Shown here: piece after piece, positions 14,411 through 21,545 of the stretch
Numbering within the stretch: the stretch's first letter is position 1
How the letters are laid out: the number at the start of each line of letters is the position of its first letter
Source of the DNA: DAIOFH01 sp036745875
Lineage (GTDB): Bacteria; Planctomycetota; SZUA-567
DNA length: 21,545 nt
Reading direction: 5' to 3'
NCBI GenBank assembly: GCA_036745875.1
Contig: DAIOFH010000063.1
Coordinates: forward strand, 1 to 21,545
Made by a program: the position numbers and the translations under genes
Notes under the pieces: generated by a model
Databases searched by the model: none
Told to the model about the DNA's origin: nothing
Seen by the model: only the letters and a program-made list of their open reading frames with translations

Positions 14411-16189
14411 TCAATGCGTGTAATTTCCCACCGACTCGATCTCCGCGATAATCCGCACTTCCTTGAAGAACGGCGTCCCTGTCACCGGCGCCCGGCCGGG
14501 ACCGACGGGGGGAATGAGGTGCGGGTTTTTGACCTGATTTTCCGGCCGGCCGGCCAATGCCTGCTTCGACCTGAAATTGCGGTAGGAAAGATCCGCCAGC
14601 AGCAACAGGCGCGGCTCCCCGAGACGCCCGTCGTGGCGCTTGGCGTCGTACTCCACATTCCGCAAGCGCAATTCCTCGTCAAAGCGGGTAAGAAGCCGCT
14701 TCAGCTGGTCGGTCATCATCATTCGGCGCTGGAAAAAAACCTGCTCGCCGCCGGCGCATTCCACCGCCAGGACATAGCGGGCAACGCCGTCGAACTCCCA
14801 GGTCAGGGTAAAGCCGTGGAGCAGCGGCCCGTCCTCCCCGATCGTCCGCATGGCGGCGACGACCTGGTCCTCCGTCACCTTCTCCCCCGTTGCGGACAGC
14901 ACTGAACCGGCACGGCGGATAAAGGCGATTTCCGGCGTGTTCCTGTAAAACCCCGTCACTTCGACAAGGTCTCCCAAATCATAACGGTAAAAGCCGCCGG
15001 AAGTGGTGATGATCATGCGGTAAAGCCTTCCCTGCTCCAACTCGTCCGCGAGGAGCGTGTCGGTGCCTGGTCCCGGCTCGCCGCTCTCCGCCGGGATGAA
15101 CTCCATCACATGGCCGCCGACGGCAAGCGTGCCCGACGGCTCGTTGTCCCTGAGAGGGATCGAGAACGTTCCTTCGGATGCGCGCAGGCCAAGACAGCGC
15201 TGGCGAATTCCGCCCCAGGCGGCAGCCACATGGGGCAAATAGAATGAGGAAGAGCCGCCCTGCCAGGTGAAAATCATTTCCAGTTCGGGCCAGACGGCGG
15301 CGGGCGCGAGCCTGCCGTCGGACTTCAGGATGCATTCCAATTCATGGGCGCGGCCGGGCGAAGGCTGCAGGGTCAATTTCAATTCGCTCGGCTTGGACTC
15401 TTCGTCTTCGCCGGTGTCGACGTCTTCGCCAAAACCCGACCATGGCCTGCCGGCGGCGATGCGCTCGATAAACTCCCCCGCGTTGTCCGCGAGCTTGCTG
15501 GCGATCGTCAACAGGGTGGAAGGATTGAGCGCCGTCACGACCTTGAGGTCGGGGCAGCTGAGGGCGAAGAGGATGTTGTTCAGCCAGCGCAGGTCGGCGT
15601 CGGCGAGGTGCTGCACGGCCAGCGGCGCCGCCGCGCGCCTGCGCACAGGAATGGACTGCACCTCGAACTGTTTTCCGCTCATCGCGCCATAGGGGATGCC
15701 TGACCTGGTCTTGCCCATGACGGCGGGGCTGGTCATGACCATGTATTTGCCGGAGTTGATCGCCGGGTGGTCGCGGTAGGTCTTGTACATCCAGATAAGG
15801 TGCTGCCGGTGCAATTCCTTTATGAATGTCCGGTTCACGGGGCACAGCTTCGGCTCGGAGGTGGTGCCGGAGGTGAGGGAAAACATTTCAGGAAGGCCGG
15901 GAATGAGGACATCCGCATCGCCGTTCTTCATCAACTCGAGGTCGGGAAGGAACTCCTCGTACCTGCGGATCGGCACACTGCGGCGAAATTCCCTCCAGAG
16001 CTGGCTGCCGGAGAGGCCGGAAAAGTCTTTGAACTTGTGATTCACACCGAAGAGCGTTTCTTTGTTGTCGCCAAGTATCCGCCTTAGGGATTTTTCCTGG
16101 GCGAGGCGGGGATAGGATTGCTCCTTGAAAAAGCGCCTGACCGGCAGTGCCATGACCAGATCGAAAAAACGTCCCAACCATGTTGACAT
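14411..16189 (-). CDS. GH3-family acyl-adenylate-forming protein
   Basis: This 592-residue protein belongs to the GH3 auxin-responsive-promoter family, ANL-like enzymes that in plants join amino acids to acyl acids through acyl-AMP. The first ATP motif is MFSLTSGTTSEPKLCPV (about residues 107-123). The second is visible as GGFYRYDLGDLVEVTGFYRNTPEIAFIRR in the central-C-terminal part, followed by a Gly/Glu-containing hinge (ATGEKVTEDQ). The C-terminal lid extends to the end. Bacterial members are common but mostly uncharacterised, so the substrates here are unknown. I chose the ATG at 16189, which has AAGGGA about 9 nt upstream; 21 extra in-frame residues to 16252 look unlike the family. It converges with the acidic-protein gene, with only 10 nt between stops. 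Confidence 0.88.
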   Translation of the reverse strand: MSTWLGRFFDLVMALPVRRFFKEQSYPRLAQEKSLRRILGDNKETLFGVNHKFKDFSGLSGSQLWREFRRSVPIRRYEEFLPDLELMKNGDADVLIPGLPEMFSLTSGTTSEPKLCPVNRTFIKELHRQHLIWMYKTYRDHPAINSGKYMVMTSPAVMGKTRSGIPYGAMSGKQFEVQSIPVRRRAAAPLAVQHLADADLRWLNNILFALSCPDLKVVTALNPSTLLTIASKLADNAGEFIERIAAGRPWSGFGEDVDTGEDEESKPSELKLTLQPSPGRAHELECILKSDGRLAPAAVWPELEMIFTWQGGSSSFYLPHVAAAWGGIRQRCLGLRASEGTFSIPLRDNEPSGTLAVGGHVMEFIPAESGEPGPGTDTLLADELEQGRLYRMIITTSGGFYRYDLGDLVEVTGFYRNTPEIAFIRRAGSVLSATGEKVTEDQVVAAMRTIGEDGPLLHGFTLTWEFDGVARYVLAVECAGGEQVFFQRRMMMTDQLKRLLTRFDEELRLRNVEYDAKRHDGRLGEPRLLLLADLSYRNFRSKQALAGRPENQVKNPHLIPPVGPGRAPVTGTPFFKEVRIIAEIESVGNYTH

Positions 16190-16377
16190 GCAATAGTCCC
16201 TTCTCCCCCATGACGCGGAAAATACCACGAAAGTATAATCCCAACGCATCACCTGTGCAATGGCGGATTATATTCAGCCGCGCATTTCCGGTTTATGTTG
16301 ACATGGGCCGCCCATATCGGGATCATTGACGGGAGCGGCGGTTTGGGGAAATCACCGCACAGGGGGGAAGTATCGAG

Positions 16378-17646
16378 ATGGCTATGAAAGCTGACAATCC
16401 ATTCGCCTTTTTGGCCGATGCGAAACCGGCCAATCTGTACCGGTTGCTGGAGAAGCTGCCGCTGGACGACGCAGCCATGGTTCTCGCGAACCTCCCGCCC
16501 TTGTCGACGGCGCAGGTAATGGCGTATTTCCCCGACGAAAAGCAGGGGGACCTTCTCGCATCGATGCGGACCGCGCGCCGCGCCGGCGCGGACGCGCAAA
16601 ACAGCACAATAGCCAAACTCCGCAACATCGCAGGACAAGCGGCGGCTCAAGCGCCCCAGCAACAGCAACAGCAACAGCAAAAACCCGCCGGCGTGCCCGC
16701 TCCCGCGAAACCGAAGGCGGAAGCGCCCACGACTTCCCCCTCCGCCCGCACGCCCGGCAAGACAATCTCCTCCGCTTACGGCAGGACGCCCCTGCCGCAG
16801 CCGCAGCCCTGGAAACCGCGCACCACCGACGAAACGCCGATCAACGCGCCGGCCCGCCCCAACCGCCCGCCGCCAGTCAGCGGCGACCCGGCCAAGTCGC
16901 CCTTGGCAAAACTGAATATCTTTGACTTCCTCGGACTTAATAAAAACAAAACTCCGGCGGAAACGCCGGAGACAAGGGACAAGGCTGGGCAGGCGGACTT
17001 GCCGCCGTTCAAGCTGAACCCGTTACAGTCCATCCTCGGCAAGAAAAAGCAGGACGACAAACAAGGTCCGCGCGAAGGGGTGGTCTCCGGGAAAAACCTG
17101 AAAACGCTCAAAACTCCCCGCGTCCTGGGCATTGGCAAACAGCCGCCGGTGAACCCGTCGAAAAACGTCCTGCCGCCGGTCAAACCGAAGGCTCCGGCCG
17201 GCCAAGCGCCCGCCGACGGACCGCGAAGGATGGACGGCATGGCCATCCTGGCGGCGATCATGAGGAGCGCCACCCCGGACGTCAGGCACAACATCGCCTC
17301 GGACAACCCGGAGCTGTTCCGCCAGCTGAAAAAACGCATGTTCGTCTTTGACGATCTTTTGTATTCGGAGAATGACGCGCTGGCGCAGATTTTCACCGTC
17401 GCGCCTTTGGAAGACGCGGCTCTGGCGCTTCGCTTCGCGCCTCCCGCCCTCCGCGACCGCGCCCTCAAGGCGGTCAGCCCCCGCCGCGCCGAACTTCTCA
17501 AGGACAGCGCCGCTTCCGGCTCAAGCCACCGCTCCGGCCTCGACGACATAGAGAACGCCCAACAGCGCGTAATCGATGTGGCAATGCGCCTCCAGAGCGC
17601 CGGGCGCATCCTCATCGATCCGGACGACCCCGACCTGGCATTATAA
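16378..17646 (+). CDS. FliG-like protein with a long Pro/Gln-rich linker
   Basis: This 422-residue protein has three parts. Residues 1-88 resemble a FliG/MgtE-N helical repeat (LLEKLPLDDAAMVLANLPPL, then FPDEKQGDLLASM). Residues 89-280 are a low-complexity Pro/Lys/Ala linker with eight glutamines encoded by four CAGCAA hexamers. Residues 285-415 resemble the C-terminal domain of FliG, the flagellar switch/torque protein, including KKRMFVFDDLLYSENDALAQIF (from about 318), an LRDRALKAVSPRRAELLKD segment and a closing DIENAQQRVIDVAMRLQSAGRILID. Ordinary FliG is about 330-350 residues with a compact middle domain, which here is replaced by the linker. GGGGGAAG lies upstream of the ATG. No other flagellar gene is in the window. 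It may be a divergent FliG or a repurposed paralogue. Confidence 0.75.
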   Translation: MAMKADNPFAFLADAKPANLYRLLEKLPLDDAAMVLANLPPLSTAQVMAYFPDEKQGDLLASMRTARRAGADAQNSTIAKLRNIAGQAAAQAPQQQQQQQQKPAGVPAPAKPKAEAPTTSPSARTPGKTISSAYGRTPLPQPQPWKPRTTDETPINAPARPNRPPPVSGDPAKSPLAKLNIFDFLGLNKNKTPAETPETRDKAGQADLPPFKLNPLQSILGKKKQDDKQGPREGVVSGKNLKTLKTPRVLGIGKQPPVNPSKNVLPPVKPKAPAGQAPADGPRRMDGMAILAAIMRSATPDVRHNIASDNPELFRQLKKRMFVFDDLLYSENDALAQIFTVAPLEDAALALRFAPPALRDRALKAVSPRRAELLKDSAASGSSHRSGLDDIENAQQRVIDVAMRLQSAGRILIDPDDPDLAL

Positions 17647-17654
17647 AGGACCGC

Positions 17655-18359
17655 TTATTCGTCCTGGCCTTCCATATGTTCGCAGTTGTAATGCGAACCA
17701 TCGCAATAGGGCATGTTGGTCGATTCGCCGCAACGGCAGAGGGCGACACGGTTGCGCGTTTCATATTTTTCGCCGTGGGCCCCTTCCACCTTGACGCCGC
17801 CCTTTACCCAGAGGGGGCCGCGCATATTGTTGATCGGGTCGTTGACCAGGCTGATTTCCTTGGAGAGTTCGGGCTCGATGAGCGTACCGTCCTTTTTGGC
17901 GATAGTGAGGCGGCCGCCGGGGCAATTGCAGGCTTCGTCAATTACTTTTTGTGCAACTTCCGGATCGTCGGCGGCGGCGATGTCGCGCCAGATGCTGCCG
18001 TCGCGGTCGCAGAAACGGGCTCCAACGCAGAGATTTTCATCGTCGAGAAGATCCACACCACGGCCTTTTATATGCCGCGCGCTTTCCACGTACGGCGGGC
18101 GGTCGGCATGTTCCCGTCCGCAAAATTCCACATCCATATGGGTGCCGTCGCAAAACGGCTTGGTCTTGGCGTGACCGCAGCGGCAAAGTTTGTAGGTGTC
18201 TTCCCCGTTTTCCGTATCCACCCGCCCGGCTTTTGACCAGCCGACAGAAGTTCCTTCCCCGTCGCAGGTTATGTTTTCCTTGTGAAGCGGAATGTCTTTG
18301 GATACCTCATAGGGACCATCGGTTGTGATGGTAATTTTCGATTGCGGGCTGTCGGCCAT
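17655..18359 (-). CDS. CDGSH / divergent ferredoxin / CDGSH iron-sulfur protein
   Basis: This 234-residue protein has three metal-binding parts. The first CDGSH domain has Cys59, Cys61, Cys70 and His74 (CRCGHAKTKPFCDGTH). The central region (about 105-165) carries Cys111, Cys117, Cys144 and Cys146 in the pattern of the divergent 4Fe-4S mono-cluster (Fer4_19) domain. The second CDGSH domain has Cys208, Cys210, Cys219 and His223 (CRCGESTNMPYCDGSH). CDGSH domains bind a redox-active, acid-labile 2Fe-2S cluster with 3-Cys/1-His ligation. No signal peptide is seen, so it is cytoplasmic. AGGAGAAGACAA precedes the ATG. It converges with the FliG-like gene with only 8 nt between them. A role in electron transfer or iron-sulfur handling is inferred from the family; the partner is unknown. 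Confidence 0.92.
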   Translation of the reverse strand: MADSPQSKITITTDGPYEVSKDIPLHKENITCDGEGTSVGWSKAGRVDTENGEDTYKLCRCGHAKTKPFCDGTHMDVEFCGREHADRPPYVESARHIKGRGVDLLDDENLCVGARFCDRDGSIWRDIAAADDPEVAQKVIDEACNCPGGRLTIAKKDGTLIEPELSKEISLVNDPINNMRGPLWVKGGVKVEGAHGEKYETRNRVALCRCGESTNMPYCDGSHYNCEHMEGQDE

Positions 18360-18441
18360 TTGTCTTCTCCTGCGTGCTAATATTCCCTCCCCATTCTATA
18401 TATTGTCACTATTTATTTTTATTCCCCATAATGAAAATAAA

Positions 18442-18470
18442 ACCGGGAAAAGCATGACGCTTTTCCCGGT
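18442..18470 (-). terminator. Intrinsic terminator of the solute-binding-protein gene
   Basis: A perfect 12-bp stem (ACCGGGAAAAGC, loop of 5 nt, GCTTTTCCCGGT) is followed on the minus strand by TTTATTTTCATT. It lies 41 nt downstream of the binding-protein stop at 18511, on the correct strand. It separates that gene from the iron-sulfur protein gene further along. Confidence 0.85.
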
Positions 18471-18510
18471 CTGGCTGATGGATGTTGCACTATTGGAATG
18501 AAGTCGGCAA

Positions 18511-19863
18511 TTAGTCGAGTTCGACGTCTTCGAGGGCCTTGTCCATCTTTATTTTGAGTTGATCCAGGCCGACCTGGGCGCTGAACTTGCCAGCGACGAT
18601 ATCTTGCAGGGTCGCGGCCCATTCGGTGGTGAGTTCGAAGAAATACGGGTTCGGCGTGAAGCAGATGGAGGCGCCGCCGATGGTCTTTTCGAACATGTCG
18701 GCGAAGCCGTGCATTTCGGCGATACGGGCCTGGAATTTCGGGTCGTTGAAGACGGACTTGCGCGGCGGGTCAACGGCCTTCCAGTCGACGACGGAGAAGG
18801 TCTGGTACGGCTTCGCGGTGAACCACTGCATGAAGATCCACGCCGCGTCCTTGACCTTGGAGTCGGCGTTCATGGCGATGGACCAAACCCAGAGGTTGGC
18901 GTTGATCTTGGTCTTGCCTTCCGGAAGGGGCGGGGGGGCCGAAGCGAGCTTGCCGGACTGGGAAGACGCGCCGGGGACGTTGTTGAAGTAGCCGAGGATG
19001 TCGGCGTCGAACATCATGGCGGCTTTGCGCGCGCCAAGATCTGCGCCGCACTGGTACCAGGTGTAGGAAGCCCAGGTGGGTGAGCCGCCGGCCTTGATCA
19101 GTTCAACCCAGGCTTCCGTCATTTCGACAGCTTCCTTGGAGTTGACCTTGGAGACCAGCTTGCCGTTTTCGATCGCAAGGTCTTCAGCGCCCCAGTTGGT
19201 GTAGGTGGTCATGTAGCCGGGGTGAATGGTCGCCCAGTTGCGGGTGCCGCGGACGGCCAAGCCATAGGTGCCTTCGCCTTCGAATTTGTTCAATTTCTTG
19301 GTGGCGTCCAGGAGTTCCTTCATGGTCTTCGGGACGGCGATGCCGTGCTTGTCGAGGATTTCCTTGTTGTAGCTGAGGCAGTTGGCTTCGAAGCCGAGGG
19401 GGAGCGCCCACTGGGGCCCGGAACCAACCTTGTGGCCGGGAACGAGGTCCCACTGCAACGCGCCGACGATGCCGGGGAAGAAGTCGGCGAAGTCATAGTC
19501 GGGGGAAGTCTTGGCGGGATCGTTGATGTAGGCGCTGAGGTCGACCATGTATCCGGGGGGCGCATATTCCCAGACCTGGTAGGCACCGGTCATGTAGACG
19601 TCCGGGTCGCCGCCGCGGCTGGAGAGGAGGGTGGTGAGCTTGTCGAAGTAGTTTTCCTCGGGAATGATGGAGTATTCAACCTTGATGCCGGTTTCCTCCT
19701 CGAACTCCGGCAGCTTCATGATGATGCCTTCGGCATAGGGGTGTTGGTTGAAAAGAATCCTCAGGGTTTTTCCGCTTTGCTGCTTCCAGTTGAACTCGCC
19801 GGCAAAAGCCGTCGACAGGGCGATGGCGCACAGTGCCAGGGCCGCAATCATTGTCTTACGCAT
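18511..19863 (-). CDS. ABC-transporter extracellular solute-binding protein (family 1, sugar/polyol type)
   Basis: This 450-residue periplasmic binding protein captures a carbohydrate or sugar alcohol for an ABC importer. Residues 1-21 are a Sec signal peptide (MRKTMIAALALCAIALSTAFA, cleaved before GEF). There is no lipobox, which suggests a diderm host with a periplasm. Family 1 features include LPEFEEETGIKVEY (about 49-62), DPDVYMTGAYQVWEYA and a Trp/Tyr-rich ligand region. It ends MDKALEDVELD. The ATG at 19863 follows GGAGG with an 8-nt spacer; an earlier in-frame ATG at 19908 would spoil the signal peptide. It is preceded by a hairpin (19909-19932), a remnant of a paralogous gene (19988-20041) and a polyol-type dehydrogenase, and followed by a terminator. 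No permease or ATPase gene is adjacent, so the transporter must be completed elsewhere. Confidence 0.92.
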   Translation of the reverse strand: MRKTMIAALALCAIALSTAFAGEFNWKQQSGKTLRILFNQHPYAEGIIMKLPEFEEETGIKVEYSIIPEENYFDKLTTLLSSRGGDPDVYMTGAYQVWEYAPPGYMVDLSAYINDPAKTSPDYDFADFFPGIVGALQWDLVPGHKVGSGPQWALPLGFEANCLSYNKEILDKHGIAVPKTMKELLDATKKLNKFEGEGTYGLAVRGTRNWATIHPGYMTTYTNWGAEDLAIENGKLVSKVNSKEAVEMTEAWVELIKAGGSPTWASYTWYQCGADLGARKAAMMFDADILGYFNNVPGASSQSGKLASAPPPLPEGKTKINANLWVWSIAMNADSKVKDAAWIFMQWFTAKPYQTFSVVDWKAVDPPRKSVFNDPKFQARIAEMHGFADMFEKTIGGASICFTPNPYFFELTTEWAATLQDIVAGKFSAQVGLDQLKIKMDKALEDVELD

Positions 19864-19908
19864 ATCGATAATCCTCCGCAAAAAGAAAACCGGACAAACA
19901 ATATACAA

Positions 19909-19932
19909 GGGAGGGCCGAACAGGCCCCTCCC
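19909..19932 (-). terminator. Intercistronic hairpin upstream of the binding-protein gene
   Basis: GGGAGGGCC (19909-19917) pairs with GGCCCCTCCC (19923-19932) with one bulged base and a 5-nt loop. On the minus strand it is followed by TTGTATATTGTTTG, only moderately T-rich. It lies between the deleted paralogue and the intact binding-protein gene. It could act as a weak terminator, or as an RNA-stability or processing structure that sets the unequal expression common for binding proteins. Confidence 0.45.
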
Positions 19933-19987
19933 CCATATAACGATTCAAACGCATTGCAAACCGTTTTATGAAGAAGGGGACCGGGGG

Positions 19988-20041
19988 TCAGTCGAGTTCG
20001 ATGTCTTCAAGGGCGCGGTCCATTACTAATGTTTTCCGCAT
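19988..20041 (-). pseudogene. Internally deleted solute-binding-protein gene (18-codon remnant)
   Basis: The minus strand reads ATG-initiated MRKTLVMDRALEDIELD and stop. The first four residues match the start of the intact downstream binding protein (MRKTMIAAL), and the last eleven match its end (MDKALEDVELD), with 30 of 36 bases identical over the terminal codons and stop. A ribosome-binding site (AGAGGA, 5 nt spacer) is still in front. The simplest explanation is a tandem paralogue that lost almost all of its coding region by an in-frame deletion, leaving both ends joined. The peptide itself has no expected function. Confidence 0.8.
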
Positions 20042-20114
20042 GTTTTTCCTCTAAAATGTAAATACGACCTAGTTAAACTTCTCACGATAGTCCCGTGTTT
20101 GAATATGACGTGCT

Positions 20115-21188
20115 TTAGGGAACAAGCACGATGCGGTTAGCATTGACGCCCGAAGACGCAAGATCAAAGGCCTTTTCCCATTCGTCCAGCTTCATGACAT
20201 GGCTGACGACGCCCTTGGTGGGCAGCTTGCCGTTGGCAATCCATTCAATGACGGGCGGGAAGCAGTACGGCGAGAGGTGCGCACCGAGGAGGTCAAGTTC
20301 CTTGACGTCGCCGATGATGGACCAGTCGAGGGTAGTTTCCGCGCCGAAAACGCTGAATTCGACAAAACGCCCGAGCTTCCTGATCATGTCCATGCCCTGC
20401 TTCACCGAGGCGGGGTGGCCCGTGGCTTCGATGTAGATGTCGCAGCCGTAGCCGTCGGTCATGTCCATGATCGCTTTCACGGCGTCTTCCTTGGACGGGT
20501 TGATGACGACGTCTGCGCCGAATTCCTTGGCGGTGGCGAGGCGGTCGTCCTTGAGGTCGAGTACGACGAGCTTGGCCGGGTTGTGCATCCTGAGATAGCC
20601 GACCATGCCGAGGCCGAGACAGCCGACGCCTGCCTGGACGACGACGTCAGTCGGGGTGACCTGGGCGCGGTCGACGGCGTGCTTGGCGCAGGCGTAGGGT
20701 TCGATGAGGATGGCGGATTCCATCGGGAGGTCCTTCGGAACCTTGTAGTTCAGGGAGCCCTTGGGAAGCCTGATGTATTCGGCCATGCCGCCGTTGTTAT
20801 AGCTCTGGAAGCCGTAGATGTCGTGCTTCTGGCACATCCAATAGTGGCCGGTCTTGCAGAAACGGCATTCCCAGCAGGGGATGATCTGGTCGGAGACGAC
20901 GCGGTCACCAATTTCGAAGCCCTTGATGTTCTTGCCCATTTCGACGATGAAGCCGATGAATTCGTGGCCGGGGATGAATGGGGCCTTCACATAGCCCGGC
21001 TGGTCGGCGCTGCCCCAGAAGCGGCTGGCGCCGTGCTGGGCCTTGGCGTCGCCGGCGCAGATGCCGCAGGCTTCGATCTTGAGAATGATGTCATCGTCGC
21101 CGGCGCGAGGAACGTCGACTGTTTCGATTTTGTACTGACCGGGGGCGCGTGCGACAAGCGCTTTCATTGTCTTGGGTAAATCTGCCAT
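20115..21188 (-). CDS. Zinc-dependent medium-chain alcohol dehydrogenase (erythritol/threitol or sorbitol type)
   Basis: This 357-residue MDR dehydrogenase oxidises a secondary alcohol of a polyol with NAD(P) in the cytoplasm. Catalytic zinc ligands fit Cys41 (CGICAGD), His75-Glu76 (PGHEF) and Glu163. The structural zinc site is Cys105, Cys108, Cys111 and Cys119 (CWECRFCKTGHYWMC). The nucleotide-binding motif is GVGCLGLG (187-194), followed by an acidic residue in VVLDLKDDR that favours NAD. The segment AGDAKAQHGASRFWGSADQP, followed by GYVKAPFIPGHEF, reminds me of erythritol/L-threitol dehydrogenases, but the substrate is not certain. AAGGAG lies about 10 nt before the ATG. It is the first gene of the minus-strand group ending with the solute-binding protein, so uptake and oxidation of one polyol is a reasonable inference. 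Confidence 0.9.
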   Translation of the reverse strand: MADLPKTMKALVARAPGQYKIETVDVPRAGDDDIILKIEACGICAGDAKAQHGASRFWGSADQPGYVKAPFIPGHEFIGFIVEMGKNIKGFEIGDRVVSDQIIPCWECRFCKTGHYWMCQKHDIYGFQSYNNGGMAEYIRLPKGSLNYKVPKDLPMESAILIEPYACAKHAVDRAQVTPTDVVVQAGVGCLGLGMVGYLRMHNPAKLVVLDLKDDRLATAKEFGADVVINPSKEDAVKAIMDMTDGYGCDIYIEATGHPASVKQGMDMIRKLGRFVEFSVFGAETTLDWSIIGDVKELDLLGAHLSPYCFPPVIEWIANGKLPTKGVVSHVMKLDEWEKAFDLASSGVNANRIVLVP

Positions 21189-21545
21189 TTTCGAACTCTC
21201 CTTGTTATAAGCGGCAACACAAACAAGTGTCTGCCATCTACCATGCGTGACTAGGGATTGCCCCTATTCTATCGAAATTGATAACGTTAACTCGACTGAA
21301 CGATACAACTGCGGCAATGGGTGCGTCGGCGAAAAATTAAATATACAAAAACCGACAGGAGCTTAGCGCTTTTTAAATAATGGTTGGTTCCTTGTTGCGT
21401 TTTACGGCACAACTGGTACATGCCGAAAAGCGCCAGGGAAGGTCACCTATTATTTTAAAACGCAATAGATTGACTTCTTGAAAAGTTACTGTTTTACCTG
21501 TTCCGCTGAAATACAGCACAAAGATACACCAGTAATAACGGCACT
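21189..21545. other. Noncoding right flank
   Basis: These 357 nt contain the dehydrogenase ribosome-binding site, the LacI-like operator, and an imperfect 13-bp hairpin (21397-21409 with 21421-21433, loop of 11 nt, two non-Watson-Crick positions). I see no credible gene in the remainder, which is AT-rich and probably the upstream control region of the dehydrogenase or of a gene beyond the edge. Confidence 0.5.
21278..21293. promoter_or_regulatory. LacI-family operator candidate upstream of the dehydrogenase
   Basis: TTGATAACGTTAACTC resembles the central-CG palindrome of LacI/GalR-family operators (compare TGATAACGTTATCA). It lies about 90 nt upstream of the dehydrogenase start. On the minus strand a TAGAAT -10-like box follows it about 10-15 nt downstream, so a bound repressor would cover the promoter. 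No LacI-type gene is in the window. Confidence 0.4.

Noticed and set aside
16673..16681. CAGCAA tandem run (16657-16680) as a phase-variable repeat
   Set aside because: The unit is a hexamer and stays in frame whatever the copy number, so it could change linker length but not switch the gene off.
19850..19908. Upstream in-frame start of the binding protein (19908)
   Set aside because: It would put 15 extra residues with two Arg before the signal peptide and has no ribosome-binding site, whereas 19863 has GGAGG.
20199..21179. 326-codon plus-strand frame
   Set aside because: It is a shadow of the zinc dehydrogenase, without a domain or start signal.

Overview
The window is GC-rich and densely coded. 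It looks like chromosomal DNA of an anaerobic, fermentative, probably diderm bacterium. That reading rests on a complete 4-hydroxybutyryl-CoA dehydratase (an oxygen-sensitive 4Fe-4S/FAD enzyme known from clostridia and other anaerobes), a Sec-exported but non-lipidated solute-binding protein, and a FliG-like protein. The phylum cannot be fixed from the sequence.

Layout. (1) Positions 1-2541, minus strand: a 2-oxoacid/acetoin dehydrogenase operon in the order E1 alpha, E1 beta, an unexplained 250-nt gap, then the lipoyl-domain start of E2, which runs off the left edge. (2) Positions 2542-3596: a roughly 1-kb AT-rich divergent control region with promoter-like sequences, two TGTATACAA sites, a strong 13-bp hairpin and possibly a small RNA. 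(3) Positions 3597-10440, plus strand: a 4-hydroxybutyrate module made of 4-hydroxybutyrate dehydrogenase, 4-hydroxybutyryl-CoA dehydratase, a small Cys-motif protein, an intercalated VapBC-like toxin-antitoxin pair, thiolase, crotonase and 3-hydroxybutyryl-CoA dehydrogenase. These enzymes link succinate semialdehyde/4-hydroxybutyrate through crotonyl-CoA to acetyl-CoA. The CoA-transferase step is not in the window. (4) Positions 10441-11037: a three-copy repeat, two copies of which form a ~234-bp inverted repeat. (5) Positions 11038-17646: a 1120-residue, extremely acidic, C-terminally membrane-anchored protein of unknown function (+), a GH3-type acyl-adenylate/amidosynthetase-like protein (-), and a FliG-like protein with a long Pro/Gln-rich linker (+). 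(6) Positions 17655-18359 (-): a CDGSH / divergent ferredoxin / CDGSH iron-sulfur protein. (7) Positions 18430-21188 (-): a sugar-alcohol-type locus with a zinc alcohol dehydrogenase, an 18-codon remnant of a deleted solute-binding-protein gene, and an intact solute-binding protein with a clear intrinsic terminator. A LacI-type operator candidate lies upstream of it.

How the genes may work together. The aco-like complex (an oxo-acid or acetoin to acetyl-CoA) and the 4-hydroxybutyrate module (4-hydroxybutyrate to two acetyl-CoA, or the reverse) diverge from one regulatory region and both meet at acetyl-CoA, so joint control is plausible. The least explained proteins are the acidic tail-anchored protein, the FliG-like protein and the small Cys-motif protein next to the dehydratase. 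The clearest evolutionary scar is the internally deleted binding-protein gene at 19988-20041.
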